From: Acanthosepion lycidas
Taxonomy: Eukaryota; Mollusca; Cephalopoda; Sepiida; Sepiidae
Assembly (NCBI GenBank): GCA_963932145.1
Contig: OZ010573.1
Coordinates: 24,687,260-24,751,259, forward strand
Reading direction: 5' to 3'
DNA: 64,000 bases
The notes beneath the pieces are model-generated. The model searched no databases, was not told the DNA's origin, and saw only the letters and a program-made list of their open reading frames with translations. Made by a program: the position numbers and the translations under genes. Position 1 is the first letter of the stretch. Each line of letters starts with the position of its first letter. Below are positions 42,215 through 52,739 of the stretch, piece by piece.

Positions 42215-42365
42215 TAGCAATATTTGTCTTTTTTACTATTCCCCCCAAATCCCTGTTCTGCCCTCTGTCTACACCAGCTTGTTAGATAGGTTACTTGCCG
42301 TTTCACTTTGCCTCTCTTGACTTCAATATGCCCCGTGACAGTCAAATTCTCCAAACCATCAATTC
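42215..42365 (-). mobile_element. RTE-like LINE 3' fragment
   Basis: On the minus strand: GLENLTVTGHIEVKRGKVKR then VTYLTSWCRQRAEQG, the post-RT segment of the RTE-like family (compare the equivalent at 22497-22590). Confidence 0.7.
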
Positions 42366-42389
42366 TATACAAGACATTAGTTTCAGTGT

Positions 42390-42830
42390 ATACCATAAAC
42401 TACAGGAAAAAAGTTCGGAGATACTCTGCATTTTTAAAGTAAAAAATAACATTTCAATAACTAAGGAGTATTTGCTTTTATTTTGACAAAAAATAAGCAC
42501 TTCATTATTAAAAAGTTCCATACAATTTTATTTTCGTCAATAAAACTACAATTTTTTATTTTTTTATTTCTGCTTTAAAAATTTTTCTTAATATTTTTTG
42601 AGAAAAAGTATGACAGAACTTTCCAAGCATTTTTAAGTACTGAAAAAGCTCAACTTACTCTTCGACTATTTCCTTAGAACTCTTCTAGCCAATTCATTCT
42701 ATACTAATACAATAGAAGAGAAGCCGTCAAGTCATAATTTTTTTAAAACTAATTTTCACATAATTTAGAAGAATGATTTGGATTGTGGTCATGTTGAAAG
42801 GTGAATTTTGTTCCAATTATGCTTAAAGCA
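42390..42830 (-). pseudogene. Tc1-like transposase remnant (second catalytic block)
   Basis: The minus strand at about 42808-42755 reads FQHDHNPNHSSKLCEN, matching the Tc1 block F(Q)(Q)DNDPKHTSKLCKN with the catalytic Asp retained. Sequence toward 42400 is decayed. At 42399-42425 ACTACAGGAAAAAAGTTCGG resembles a Tc1 TIR. Confidence 0.5.
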
Positions 42831-42999
42831 GATATTATAACAGGTCCTTAAAAAAAAAAAATCGAATGATATTGGTTCTTTCCCCCCCACCATGATTCCC
42901 TTAACCGGAATCAAATCTTTTGGTAATCTCAAAAAGTCTACTAAGGGGTTAATGGTGAAAACTAAATATATTTCTCATACAAAATATTCATAATTTAGC

Positions 43000-43090
43000 A
43001 AAATGTATCTCGTGGAGAGACGAATCCAAATTTGAACTTTTTGGCAGTAAAATGGGACTGAAAAGAGACTGAAAAATAAAAGCAAATACA
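43000..43090 (+). pseudogene. Tc1-like transposase remnant (first catalytic block)
   Basis: The plus-strand frame reads SWRDESKFELFGSK, the consensus first catalytic block of Tc1 transposases (S/W)(S/R)DESKFELFGS. It stops after about 22 codons. It lies on the opposite strand to the second-block remnant 200 bases away. Confidence 0.5.
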
Positions 43091-43162
43091 TTGTAGTTAC
43101 CGAAATTTTACCTTTTTACTTTAAAAGGACATATCTATATAAAAACTCTTATTTTTCTAATT

Positions 43163-43745
43163 AGCAACTACAAAAATTTAAATATCTAGGAAGTGTTGTA
43201 ACAGAGGACGGAAAATGCGACACTGAAATCCGAAGGCACATTGAGGTAGCAAAAGATGACTTTCAAAAGTCAAGCAAAGTATTAAGAAACAGGAAAAATA
43301 ATAATGAACTGTTATGTAATATTAGTCCACTTGTATAACCGTGGATGCTGGTAATCTCCTCACAGATGAAGAGACTTGAGGTAAATGTGGTTCTACAGAA
43401 AGATGCTGAGAACACTATGGATTGAACATGTGAACAACGACGAAGGTTTAGAGAAAATGGAAACTAAAAAGGAAACATACTTGACATCAGAAAGAGACAG
43501 TTGAAATTTCTAGAGTACATAATGAAGAAAGAGGGCTTAGAAAATTTGGCACTCGCAGGACATATTGTACGCAGAAGGGACAGAGGAAAATATAACTTAT
43601 TTAACGAGCTTGTGTAAATGGTTGACGAAACAAAGATGAGGAGAGATAGCCAAAAGAGAAACTTTACGAAGAGCTACAAAGGAGAGGAAATTGTGGAGCG
43701 CCATGATCGCCCACGTCTTTAAGGGACACGGCACATAGAAAAAGT
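43163..43745 (+). pseudogene. RTE-like LINE 3' fragment
   Basis: Starts LQKFKYLGSVVTEDGKCDTE, continues IRRHIEVAKDDFQKSSKVLR, then a deleted section, then RKRQLKFLEYIMKK, a GHIVRRRDRGK-like segment and GGAAATTGTGGAGCGCCATG, ending in an AAGGGACACGGCACATAG motif. Stops and frameshifts throughout; RT catalytic motif absent. Confidence 0.75.
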
Positions 43746-44329
43746 AATGAATTTCCGATAGCGAGATACAAAAGTGGAATATTATATTCGGTATTTGGTG
43801 TACATACATACATACGTATTATTTCCCACCCCTACACAAACCTTTCTTACATTCTTCTTTATGAGCAAAAAGTTTTCCTTCCTATCCTTATCAATTTCTT
43901 TATTCCCTTACTCCAATCCTCTTTCCTGCACCCGAACAGCTTCGCTCACCCGAGGTTTCTTGTATAATTTAGAACTTCTGTTGACTTTAGTGTCAAACTG
44001 GACCTTATAAATTGTAACGAACGATATTGTCTTGACTCGATCGGGGCTCACTGTACGCACGGATACTGTGCAAATAGGCCTGTTCAAACGACTGTGAACG
44101 CAGCGCCTGATACCACCCCCAGTTTTAGTACACAGCTCCAATTTACCCTACCCCGAACCAAATCTAAACTTGTAAACCCCACCCGATGCCCAGTATTCAA
44201 GATATGCCCTAACCCACCCCTTGATTTTATTCGTCTTCCTCTTGTATTAGCTGTGTGTGTGTGTGTGAGAGAGTGAGTGAGAGAGAGGTATTGAAAGAGA
44301 CACACACACAGGCTTATCATTGCATTAAT
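43746..44329. other. Unassigned interval
   Basis: A C-rich, CpG-containing stretch (44000-44230) without recognisable motif, and a GT/GA microsatellite at 44250-44312. Confidence 0.4.
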
Positions 44330-44480
44330 TTTGTTCCGGGTACACCGGTTTGTTGCTGGAGGAGGTCACGTGACTAATATCTTGATGGTGGTGGTCGAGA
44401 TCGGCGGCGAGGATATCAATGGTTTGCAGTGCGAACAAGATAGAAGCGGGGGCGATTCTCAGTCGATGGTTTAAGAGTGT
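44330..44480. promoter_or_regulatory. GC-richer patch with perfect E-box palindrome
   Basis: GTCACGTGAC at 44365-44374 is the full palindromic USF/TFE/MITF-type site, followed by GATCGGCGGCGAGG. The patch is notably richer in G and CpG than its surroundings. No exon was recognised nearby, so promoter or enhancer function is only a possibility. Confidence 0.25.
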
Positions 44481-45224
44481 GTATACGTGTTGTCTGTTGG
44501 GGATAAAGTAAGGGGATGTAATCACTCATATTTCCAAATTAAAATGAAAAAAACAAACTGTAAACAAAAGCAAAAAGATGAAAAGCAAGGAACGCTGAAA
44601 CGAACGGAAATATCAAAGATAAAGCGAACAGTGGTGTTTGGGCTCCGACCGATTCGTACATAGGTTAATGACAAACTTGAAATGACCGCCACCCTTTTCC
44701 CAGCCGCACTAATCAAGCTGATTGTCTGATATTGTTGAATGTAATCGATTCTTTCCTTTGCCGACTTTACCTTCATCTGCTTTTCTTTTTTTTTTTTTTT
44801 TTTTTTAAATCTCGAAACACCTTTTTCATTTCTCTCAACAAATATTCCTTTTTATTCGCGTTTCTTTCTTTTTCACTCGCATTTCCGTTTTTATTTGTTT
44901 TTGTTCCTTTGATCTTTGTCTTTTTCTACATTTTTTATTCTTTTCTTTTGATTTGTGTGTTAATCCCACGTTTTACATAATTCTAATATACTAGCGTGAT
45001 AAATATAATTTATGGCGAACTGCACTTGCGTCAAACAGAGATCGATGCGTATTCCTAACTAGTGTAGGTGGGAAGTGTACGAAGTGAAGAAAAAAAGAAA
45101 AGACAGTTCTTCTCTAATTGGCGCAACATAATCTTATTCCATATCCTTATTTGGGCTTGCGCTACAGCAAATTAAATCGAGTAAATATATCAAAGCAAAT
45201 GTTACTAAATGATGCATACACTAG
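44481..45224. other. Unassigned, T-rich
   Basis: A T-run at 44785-44806 and T-rich sequence to 44960; nothing else. Confidence 0.45.
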
Positions 45225-45510
45225 TGCTAACATCGCGGCCGATGGAATCGGCGAGCAGAGTTCAAATTTCGGCTGAAGTAATTTATATTGACTTTGCACT
45301 AATGACCCGAGAAAAAGTCTGAAGCCATTTCTTCTCCGACAGCTATGTGTATAACCTGAAACCTCTTGCCTTGTTTGGCAACCAGTCTATTCTGAATTCA
45401 AACCGTGGAGAGGACAACGGAAGCCACTGTCTTCTCAAGATGACAATGCACATTTCATAGATATTGAAAGGAAATTGCAAAGATACATACTCGCCTTCGT
45501 CTTGAGGAAA
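45225..45510 (+). mobile_element. SINE with extended 3' body
   Basis: B-box-like GAGTTCAAATTTC, GCACTAATGACCCGAGAAAA, CACTTCTTCTCC-like tail with GACAGCTATGTG, and the extended body GGCAACCAGTCTATTCTG, AATTCAAACCGTGGAG shared with 40003 and 1238. Confidence 0.6.
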
Positions 45511-45689
45511 CATACAGAAAAAGTGTTCTAACTCCTTTATTGTATTAAGAGCATGCAAAAGTTTTCTACGTTACTTTTTTGTTTTTTTTCCTACTTCGTA
45601 TTCAGTTTTTACTTTTCAAAAGAACAGGTATCTGAGAACTTCTGCACATACCTAATATACGTAGTATATCAGATCATGATTTACATACA

Positions 45690-45935
45690 GACTATTGTCC
45701 TCAGTATTGTGTTTTTATCACAACATTTTGGCCGTTGTGCCCAACATCAAGGGCTTGTCGATCCTTTTTTACGTTTTTTTTTTTTTTTTTTTTATTAAAC
45801 TTAACCGGGAAATGACCTGTGGGAACCTCTACTGACCTATCCTATGTTCATTAATTTTCAAACTCCATGGTCTATTTGGCCAACATAAGCCGCATACAAT
45901 TATGCAATCACCGGTTTTATAGCAAAAGTTTTTCT
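45690..45935 (-). pseudogene. Penelope-like GIY-YIG remnant plus terminal motif
   Basis: Minus-strand translation of 45922-45832 gives KTGDCIIVCGLCWPNRPWSL followed by KINEHRIGQ. This matches the end of GIY-YIG endonucleases in Penelope-like elements (C.vY...C...YVGqT.rpl..Ri.eHr), although the Tyr-Val-Gly core has decayed. Downstream on the same strand, after a T/A run (45774-45793), comes the hairpin motif 45770-45690 shared with 20740 and 60290. Endonuclease followed by terminal repeat is the known 3' order of these elements. No RT seen in this copy. Confidence 0.6.
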
Positions 45936-46109
45936 ATTATATATGGGATGTATGAAATGACTTTAGTACATTTAGGTTCGTCTAAGTCAATAATTTTACT
46001 TAAAAGTTGATTTTATTTGATGCGTCAATCAATTCTGATTTTGTTTTCATTTTTCCTTTTCAAATCTCTCTCTCAAACTTCCTGTCCTTTGTAGCTTTTC
46101 GTACAGTTT
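45936..46109. other. Unassigned spacer
   Basis: Nothing recognised. Confidence 0.5.
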
Positions 46110-46690
46110 GTCTTTTTGCTATCTCGCTTCATCTGTTTTGCCAAACTTTTTCATAAGCTCGTTAGGTTGGCTATGCGCTGTTTTCCTCGGTCACTCTTGC
46201 CTTTAATTTTCAACTGTCTTTCTGATATTAAGCATAAGGGTCATTTTTGTTTCCATTTTCACTAAAACTTAGTCGTTGATCACATGTTTGGTCCATGGTA
46301 TTATCAGCATCTTCCTGTAGAACTACATTTCTATTGCATTAAGTCTCTTTTTCATCGGTCAGATTTTCCAGGATGCACTGCCATATAGGAAGGCTGATAT
46401 TAACAGTTCAGTACTCTTCTTTGTTTCTAACGAAATTTGCTGTTTCTTAATACCTTGCTTACCTTTTAGAAGGCGTCTTTCGCTATCCCAATAGGCTTTC
46501 GGATTTCAGTGTCGCACTTTCCGTTCTCTTAAAAAAATTCCAAGACATTTAAATTGTTGTACTTGTTTGATTTTGGTATCTCCATTTTGTAATTTGCATG
46601 TTGGGATGTCCCTTTTGCTAACAACCATGCATTGTGTTTTCTTGCAATTGATGTTTAGCCCTTGCTTCCCGATTTTCTTCACTGTGATAT
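46110..46690 (-). pseudogene. RTE-like LINE 3' fragment
   Basis: Minus strand from 46690: KIGKQGLNINCKKTQCMVVS, DTKIKQVQQFKCLGIFL, then shifted frames with KTPSKR-like, LLYGSASW-like, MWFYRKML and WTKHVINDxVL pieces, ending near the TLL-region words at 46110. The YADD is not included. A Tc1 element lies 27 bp upstream on this strand, with boundary at 46717. Confidence 0.75.
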
Positions 46691-46716
46691 TAAATATAAA
46701 TAACGTGATTCTTATA

Positions 46717-48238
46717 CAGGGGGCAGACACTATTTTTCAGACACTTTATTTTTTCAAGTTTTAGGTAGCACAGGCAGTCTGTACTGTTTTAGTGTAATGG
46801 CAATAACATTTAAAAACTGTTTCAGTACTACAAATGGAAAAGCAGAATTCAAATTAGAATTGTTTTTATTTTTTTTTTACAAATTTTCACATTACACAGG
46901 CGACAGTACTTTTCGGACATTGCAGAAACAATCCTAATAGTTTATGGCAGCACCCTTTTTTTCAATGACTTCTATCAGTATCTTCATAATGTTCGTACAT
47001 ATTGATAATAACGTCTCTTCGTGTTTCTAGCAGTCTATTTTTAGCATCTTGTATGCGCTGCCAGAGTTCAGCCTCTCTGGTTATTTCTGGTCCGTCGTAA
47101 ACAAGCTCTGCAACCATTTCCCATATGTTTTCAACTAAATTTAAGTCTGGACTTCTTGCAGGCCATTCCAGAGTAGTTATATTTGCTTCACACATCCAAT
47201 TTTTCACTGATTTGGCTACATGGATGCTGCAGTTATCTTGCTGCAAAATAAAATTACTTCCCATTTCTTTTTCTATGAGTGGTAGGGCTCTCTTTTCCAA
47301 AAGTTCTCTGTAGCTCAAGCTATTTTGACGTCCTTTTAACCACTCGAGCCACAAGTTTCCATTCGGAAATACCATACCCCAAACCGTGACTCCTCCTCCT
47401 CCTCCTCCCATCTGTCTCTTGTTGAGAATAACAGGTTCACCTTTTCTCGACCATGTACACCACCCGTCAGGTCCATCGAACTTAAAACGTTTTTCATCAG
47501 TAAATATCACTTTCTTGAAGTCGACATGGTTTTGGCGCTTCCCAGCCTTGCCTCTTTGTGTTTTCTCGTTAGTGTAATTCTTTTCTTGATTTTAGCATTC
47601 TTAAGTCCAATTTCGTGTAGCTTTCTTTGTACAGTTCAAAAACTGACGTCAAGTTCACACTTCTTTATTTTCTTCGCTGTCACCTTTTCTCCAGATGAAA
47701 ACAACCTCGTAACACTCTTCATTCTGTTCTCTTGGAAATTGTTTTTTTTCCGTCCTCTCTTCTTCCGCTCATAGTCTGTACTTAGCATATATTCAACTGT
47801 TGACTTCGGTAGCTTCATCTCAGCGGCGATCTTTCGGATGCTGAGCCCGTCTTCTCTCTTCTTTTGGACCAAACTGATGACTTCTTTTGAATGCATTCTT
47901 CTTCAGGATTTTAATACGTTTTCACAGTGAATGGTAAAGATATTCAAATGTAATGGTCAGGGTAAGATTTACATGCAGAAAATTTGCATATTGTAGACGT
48001 TCGACGACTAAATCACTAAAAAACCCGGAATTTGTGTCATGTCCGAAAAATAGTGTCACCTAAGTTGAAGTAAAAATAAAGAAAACATGAAACCAAAGAC
48101 AAACCCATCAATCAATGTTCATACCATTAATGGACAGTTACTGCTGAACTACCTACTCATCAACACAAAAGCTCTCGGCAGCAAAAATACCTGTAAGCAC
48201 ACTTTTTAAAATGTCCCAAAAATAATGTCGGCCCCCTG
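46717..48238 (-). mobile_element. Nearly complete Tc1 element, 1522 bp
   Basis: TIRs start CAGGGGGCAGACACTATTT at the left and, inverted, CAGGGGGCCGACATTATTTT at the right, about 30 bp imperfect. TA duplications lie at 46715-46716 and 48239-48240. The transposase runs on the minus strand. Unlike the element at 23575 its TIRs are short. Confidence 0.9.
46962..47896 (-). pseudogene. Tc1-family DD34E transposase, broken
   Basis: The N-terminal ORF starts with Met at 47896 (HSKEVISLVQKKREDGLSIR, a helix-turn-helix with KSTVEYML) and stops at 47636. The sequence continues in the same frame as TVQRKLHEIGLKNAKIKKR, so one codon became a stop. A frameshift at about 47545 then leads into KRQNHVDFKKVIFTDEKRF. 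Catalytic residues are all kept: Asp in FTDEK, Asp in LQQDNCSIH and Glu in DLNLVENIW, with 34 residues between the last two. The frame ends at 46962. One stop and one frameshift are the only evident lesions, suggesting a relatively recent copy. Confidence 0.9.
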
Positions 48239-48240
48239 TA

Positions 48241-48439
48241 CGCCATAAAATGCGCTAAGACTTTCAAGAACGAGATAAGACACACTGTTGTGGTTAAGGA
48301 TATTTATTTACTGTGTAGTCCTCTACATTGAGTGTCTCTTGTAAAAATTACTTAGTTCAGTATGAAAGAATCAAATATGGCAAAGTATGATGTAAGAAGA
48401 TTGTGTTGCAGTCTTCCAAGTGAGGAAGTCCGGCTTTGG

Positions 48440-48473
<34 letters not shown>

Positions 48474-48790
48474 ATCAGTATTCGAGACCTGGTTTGTAAC
48501 AGGGCTCAAACAATCTCAACCATGATGCAGTTCACATCTTTTGTTTTATTTGTGTTATCCTCAACTGATGTGTGTCGTTCTTTCCATTTTTTTTAAAAAA
48601 GTCCTTTTCTTCCAAGTCATGTGTTATTCTGCATTTTGCTTGCTTTCTTTTCGCTACGCCATTCGTGTGTGAAGTCTGTGTACTTGTTATGAACTCCCAA
48701 ATAATGACACCATATAAATCTCGCTTCACTTTGGTCATACCTTGCTTTACAGGCCCCACGCTAATAGTTTTTTTTTTTTATTTGATAATA
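48241..48790. other. Unassigned with poly(A) 48440-48472
   Basis: A 32-base A run, and a CTCTACATTGAGTGTCTCTT word at about 48319 that looks like a sliver of the LINE family B 3' end. Confidence 0.5.
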
Positions 48791-48860
48791 TTAGGTTGGT
48801 GCAAAAATAATGTCGTTTTCTCACATGTGAGAAAACGACATTATTTTTGCACCAACCTAA
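48791..48860. mobile_element. 70-bp perfectly palindromic MITE
   Basis: TTAGGTTGGTGCAAAAATAA, then TGTCGTTTTCTCACATG and the exact reverse complement. Flanked by TA at 48789-48790 and 48861-48862. The TIRs equal those of the 102-bp family, but the ACGTAATAATG block is missing and the centre is CTCACATGTGAG. Every base pairs. Confidence 0.95.
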
Positions 48861-49880
48861 TACTACTCATTCAATAGGCAATCGTTCACTCTGTCTCGCA
48901 AGTTTACATCAATCAACGAATGTGCGTCTCCCCTCGCTGCAATTAAAAAATCTCTGAAAACTCACGTATGGTTCTTGATAGCTTTTGTTATTATTGTTGC
49001 AAGTCTCGTATTCTGAAAGAGAAGCATTGAGGAGAAGGGTCTACTGCGCTCCTATCGTGGTAATTGGTTTTATGAGTTACAGCGTTGTTTTTTTCTGATC
49101 GAAACTGCAAATGCATACACGTGACAAGTGCACAATTGTTCGATTCGTAGGGCAATATCACAACTGCAAGAGCTATCAAAATTCCAGACTTTTTTCTTCC
49201 TCTCCTTTTTCTTTCATTATTTCCTTTCTTCATTGTTTCTTTTCTCTCTCTTTGTTTTCATCTCTTCCCTTTTTTTCTCATTTCTTTTCTTTCTTTACCT
49301 TTCGTTCTTACATTTCATTTTCACTTCGTTTCTTACTTTTTCTTTTTTCCCGCCATTATTTCTTTCCCCTCTGCTTTTGTCTCTCTAATAACTTGATTTA
49401 TCAGCATATGCAACTGATGTTCAAATCCCGGTAACGGTCTTGATTTAAGTATTGATTTTAACTCTAGCAACACCATTTACACGATCCGTTCCTTTCAGCA
49501 GCAATAAGTTATAGAAATCAACATAAATCGATTCATTCCAAAAATGACTAAATTTACTTGTAAAATAAGCGAAATGTTTTTTCTTTTCTTCATGTTGGTT
49601 GGAATGGTGTGTCTGCTGTAGAGAAACGTTTTGCAAGCATGTTCCAGAGATCATTAATATGAGTTCGATCCTCACTTAGTGATCAGTGATTTGAGTCTAT
49701 CTCTGAGTAAACCATATTTTATAAATACCAACTTGCATGCAATGTACGCATGAACTTACCAGGTGACTAAAATAGTTTAATTTGCGTCACCGGAATCAGT
49801 TCGAGCTCAAATAAAGAAACCAAGACAATTGCAAAAATATATAATAATAATGGTACAATAAAATCACCCCTGCATGTTTT
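48861..49880. other. Unassigned, with pyrimidine tract 49185-49395
   Basis: The tract 49185-49395 is about 85-90 percent C and T on the plus strand, the complement of the purine tracts elsewhere. Possible SINE B-box TGAGTTCGATCCTCACT at 49661. Otherwise nothing. Confidence 0.55.
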
Positions 49881-49960
49881 TTAATCATTTCATCCCAAGC
49901 AAGGCAATAAAGCCTCTAATACGCAGGGGATTACTGAGTGTGAAAGAATATAAGAAAAAG
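49881..49960 (-). mobile_element. LINE family A 3' terminus
   Basis: Inverted 3' end: TTTAATCATTTCATCCCAAG, CAAGGCAATAAAGCCTC, matching 41300-41270 and 13285-13245 in reverse. Confidence 0.65.
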
Positions 49961-50057
49961 AAAAACTTTATTAAGGAGCAAGAACAACAAAAGTACAGGA
50001 AATAAGACATTTCCAATCTTTAAGCCAGACTAAGCTAATTTGAGGAAAAGTTTAAAT
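49961..50057. other. Spacer
   Basis: Nothing recognised. Confidence 0.5.
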
Positions 50058-50310
50058 GGCTTACAGTCACATCACATAGAAACATCGGTCTCCGTACGAT
50101 CATAGACCCTGGTCATTATCTAGATGGATGACAGTTTAGAAATAACAGGTGCTGTAAACTCGGATGTGCGGGTGGTTTAATGGATAATGAGAAGCCGTGT
50201 TCCGGTTCCTGCTGGGTTCGTTAGAGTCATTTACGCGTAAGTATCCTTGGAAAAGGTATGAATACACCTCTTCTCCCCCAACTGTGGGTTAATTAGTAAG
50301 ACTTGTATCA
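50058..50310 (+). mobile_element. Chimeric 5S rRNA-tRNA SINE, second copy
   Basis: 50058-50157 aligns with 5S rRNA: ACATCGGTCTCCGTACGATCA, a deletion of about 15 bases in the A-box/IE region, then CCCTGGTCATTATCTAGATGG, ATGACAG and AGGTGCTGTAAACT. The tRNA head GATGTGCGGGTGGTTTAATGG starts at once at about 50163. The tail has GGTATGAATACACC, TCTTCTCCCCC and TGTGGGTTAATTAG. Same junction order as 41460-41717, so the fusion is a family trait. Confidence 0.8.
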
Positions 50311-51389
50311 CTCAACCGTTATTATCTAAAAAAATAAAAATAAAAAATTCTCACAATCTAAAACTATTTTCTGTCTTTAAATAGCTTACAGATGGTTGAT
50401 AAGCCGTAGAAAACGAATCAAATCAAATTAAGAGTTTAAATAAAGTATTACCAGAACTACATTTGGGAATTTCAGTGAGAAAACAAAATTATTAGAAGTT
50501 GGGCACTGAAAAGTACTCAGTTCGACCAGGGAGCCATTGCTTACAAAATTCTGATTATTTGATTAAAATTTTAGAATCTGACCAGCTAAAACGGAACCTT
50601 CTTGCAAGGTTGCAGGCAACATTTAATTTTCGTTGTGAGGGGGGAGATATGGGAAGTTGTGGCAACGTTACTGTAACGTTGCATTCAACTATTTTGCTGA
50701 CACCAAACTAGCCGCTCAACCACAACTTCGTCATCTTAAAGTTGCAAAATGCTACATCTGAAAAATTCTGCAAATGGTCAATTATAATAGCAGAATACGT
50801 TTTTTTCACTTAGCAATATGTGTAGAGTGTGCGTGTGGGGGGGTAACATTTATTTCTGTATTAAAAAAAAACTCATTGAGAATCATTAATTTAAATAATG
50901 AGTGCATGTCCTAATATCTTCCTGGAAATTATTATCCATGTTCTGTCAAGACAAGGTATTTGCAACTTTACAAGATCATGTTGCGGACATGTTGTAAGGA
51001 GTGTACAGAAAAGGTTTGTTTTCAACCTCCATGTAAAGTTTTAGAAACGTTGTAGCGACGCCATTTTGTTTTCAGCATCCACATTCGTATTAAAAAAATG
51101 GAGTGCAAAGAAAAGTTTTAAGAAATCGATTGGTATAAAAAAGAATCTTCGCCTGCCACCATCTGGTTATGTGGGAGGATATAAAATTGTCGAAACCATA
51201 ATGCGCACTGACATTTTGGACTTTGTAGCAGCTAAATTTAACAAGTTTTCGACATTTTTATTCAATTCTTATCAACCAAGAATTTATATAGTTTACATCC
51301 AATGTCCCGAAACCCAAACTAGTGACATTCCATCATCACCGAACACAAAAATTTCACCAATCACGATGAACTGATGTTCCCCTAGGGAG
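50311..51389. other. Unassigned interval
   Basis: A 102-codon ORF at 51066-51374 has no recognised motif. Nothing else seen. Confidence 0.4.
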
Positions 51390-52010
51390 GCTCAGAGCTT
51401 CGAGTGCTTACTCGGACAAATTCAATCCAGACCTCAAGTGAAACTCGTACACACGATCTATTGCTGGGAAAAAAGTCGCTTGCCTGTATCGCTCCAGTGA
51501 GTACCAGACTCCACGTACTGTCCTCTACTTTCTACCTACAAGAGCCAGATCAGGCTGAAAATGGAGTACTGCTGCTCTATATAGTCAGCGGCTGCCTAGC
51601 CTTCACTTTCTACTCTCGATCGAATCCCAAAGCGTCTGTGCCTCCTTGAAGGTGACGAATTATTTTCAACCCTCTCGCAGACTAAACCGTTCTATCGCTA
51701 CTTCCATGAAAATTGTATAGACAAATTACATTCCTTAGTTCCACCAGTTTTAACCATCACGGCAAAGACCCGTCATGTAGCGAACCACCCTCATTCCCAT
51801 CGTATTCCATTAGTGAGATGTAAGTTCCACTCGAGCAACTTCCCACGAACTATGGAACCGACTCCCAAGAGGATGCTTTCCCGATCACGGCAATCTTATC
51901 AGTTTCAAGTCTAGAGTTAACAGTTATCTTCCGAAGATATCAGCATAAACTGCTTCTTTAACCCTCTATCTCAAGTGGCTATTGGGCTTTGTACAGGGTG
52001 AACATCACTG
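51390..52010 (+). pseudogene. LINE family B C-terminal fragment
   Basis: Equivalent to 33470-33800 and onward: GAGCTTCGAGTGCTTACTCG, AAGAGCCAGATCAGGCTGAA, AATGGAGTACTGCTGCTC, CTATGGAACCGACTCCCAAG and the 3' end CTCTATCTCAAGTGGCTATT, GGGCTTTGTACAGGGTGAAC. Frameshifted; no RT core. Confidence 0.7.
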
Positions 52011-52419
52011 TAAAATAATTGTTAAATATAAAATTTACACAGTATAAAAATGAAAACGCATGAACATGCTCACGTACAAATTCCATAAACTTAGGGCAAA
52101 AATAAGCTCACAGTTGGAGAAGCAAAATCAAACACACAATCCAGTGACTAGTTCACTGTAACGGCGTAAAAGTTTTTGAGGAAAAGAATAAAATGACATT
52201 TACGCCGCAGATAACACCGAAGAAACTGCCATGGTTTTTACCTTTGACACAGACAACAGGTAATCAGATTAAATTGGGTTTAATATCAATGTGAATATTC
52301 TTTTTAAAATAAATGCATTTTTTCGTTAATAATTTAGTTTTTGTTACACAATAGTTTGAACTAGAGTTATAATTTTCGGTCATACCATATCGAATATGAT
52401 TATGTATCCCCACCTCACC
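52011..52419. other. Unassigned interval
   Basis: Nothing recognised. Confidence 0.45.
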
Positions 52420-52720
52420 GTTTCTCCTTGCCTCAAATATGTCCTATGAATTCGAAATTTTCTAGACAGTCTTTCCTCATTATGTGTCACAGACATTTCA
52501 GCTATCTCTAATCATAAATATACATTTTTTAAATTTTCTTTAAGGTTTTTTCGTTACTCATATTCTGTTTATGGTCTTATTGGCCTTAATTCTTAAATAC
52601 ACATCTGTCGCGTCAAATCTCTTCATCTGTAAGGAAATTGTTCAACATTTACTGCCACATAGGAGGAGATAAGATCTTACGCAGTAGTTCAGCAGTGACT
52701 ACAGAGGAGAAACTTCTATA
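52420..52720 (-). mobile_element. RTE-like LINE 3' fragment
   Basis: Plus-strand words CTCTTCATCTGTAAGGAAATT, CATTTACTGCCACATAGGA and GTCTTTCCTCATTATGTGTC correspond to 46350-46400 and 58270-58450 in the same antisense orientation. Diverged. Confidence 0.55.
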
Positions 52721-52739
52721 ATGGGGCACAACTGCCATA

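Noticed and set aside
44000-44260. LTR of a retrovirus-like element
   Set aside because: C-rich and CpG-containing, but no TG...CA ends, no primer binding site, no paired repeat and no gag-pol similarity found in the window.
51066-51374. 102-codon ORF as a host gene
   Set aside because: No recognisable motif, no promoter or splice context, and it abuts LINE debris. Left unassigned.
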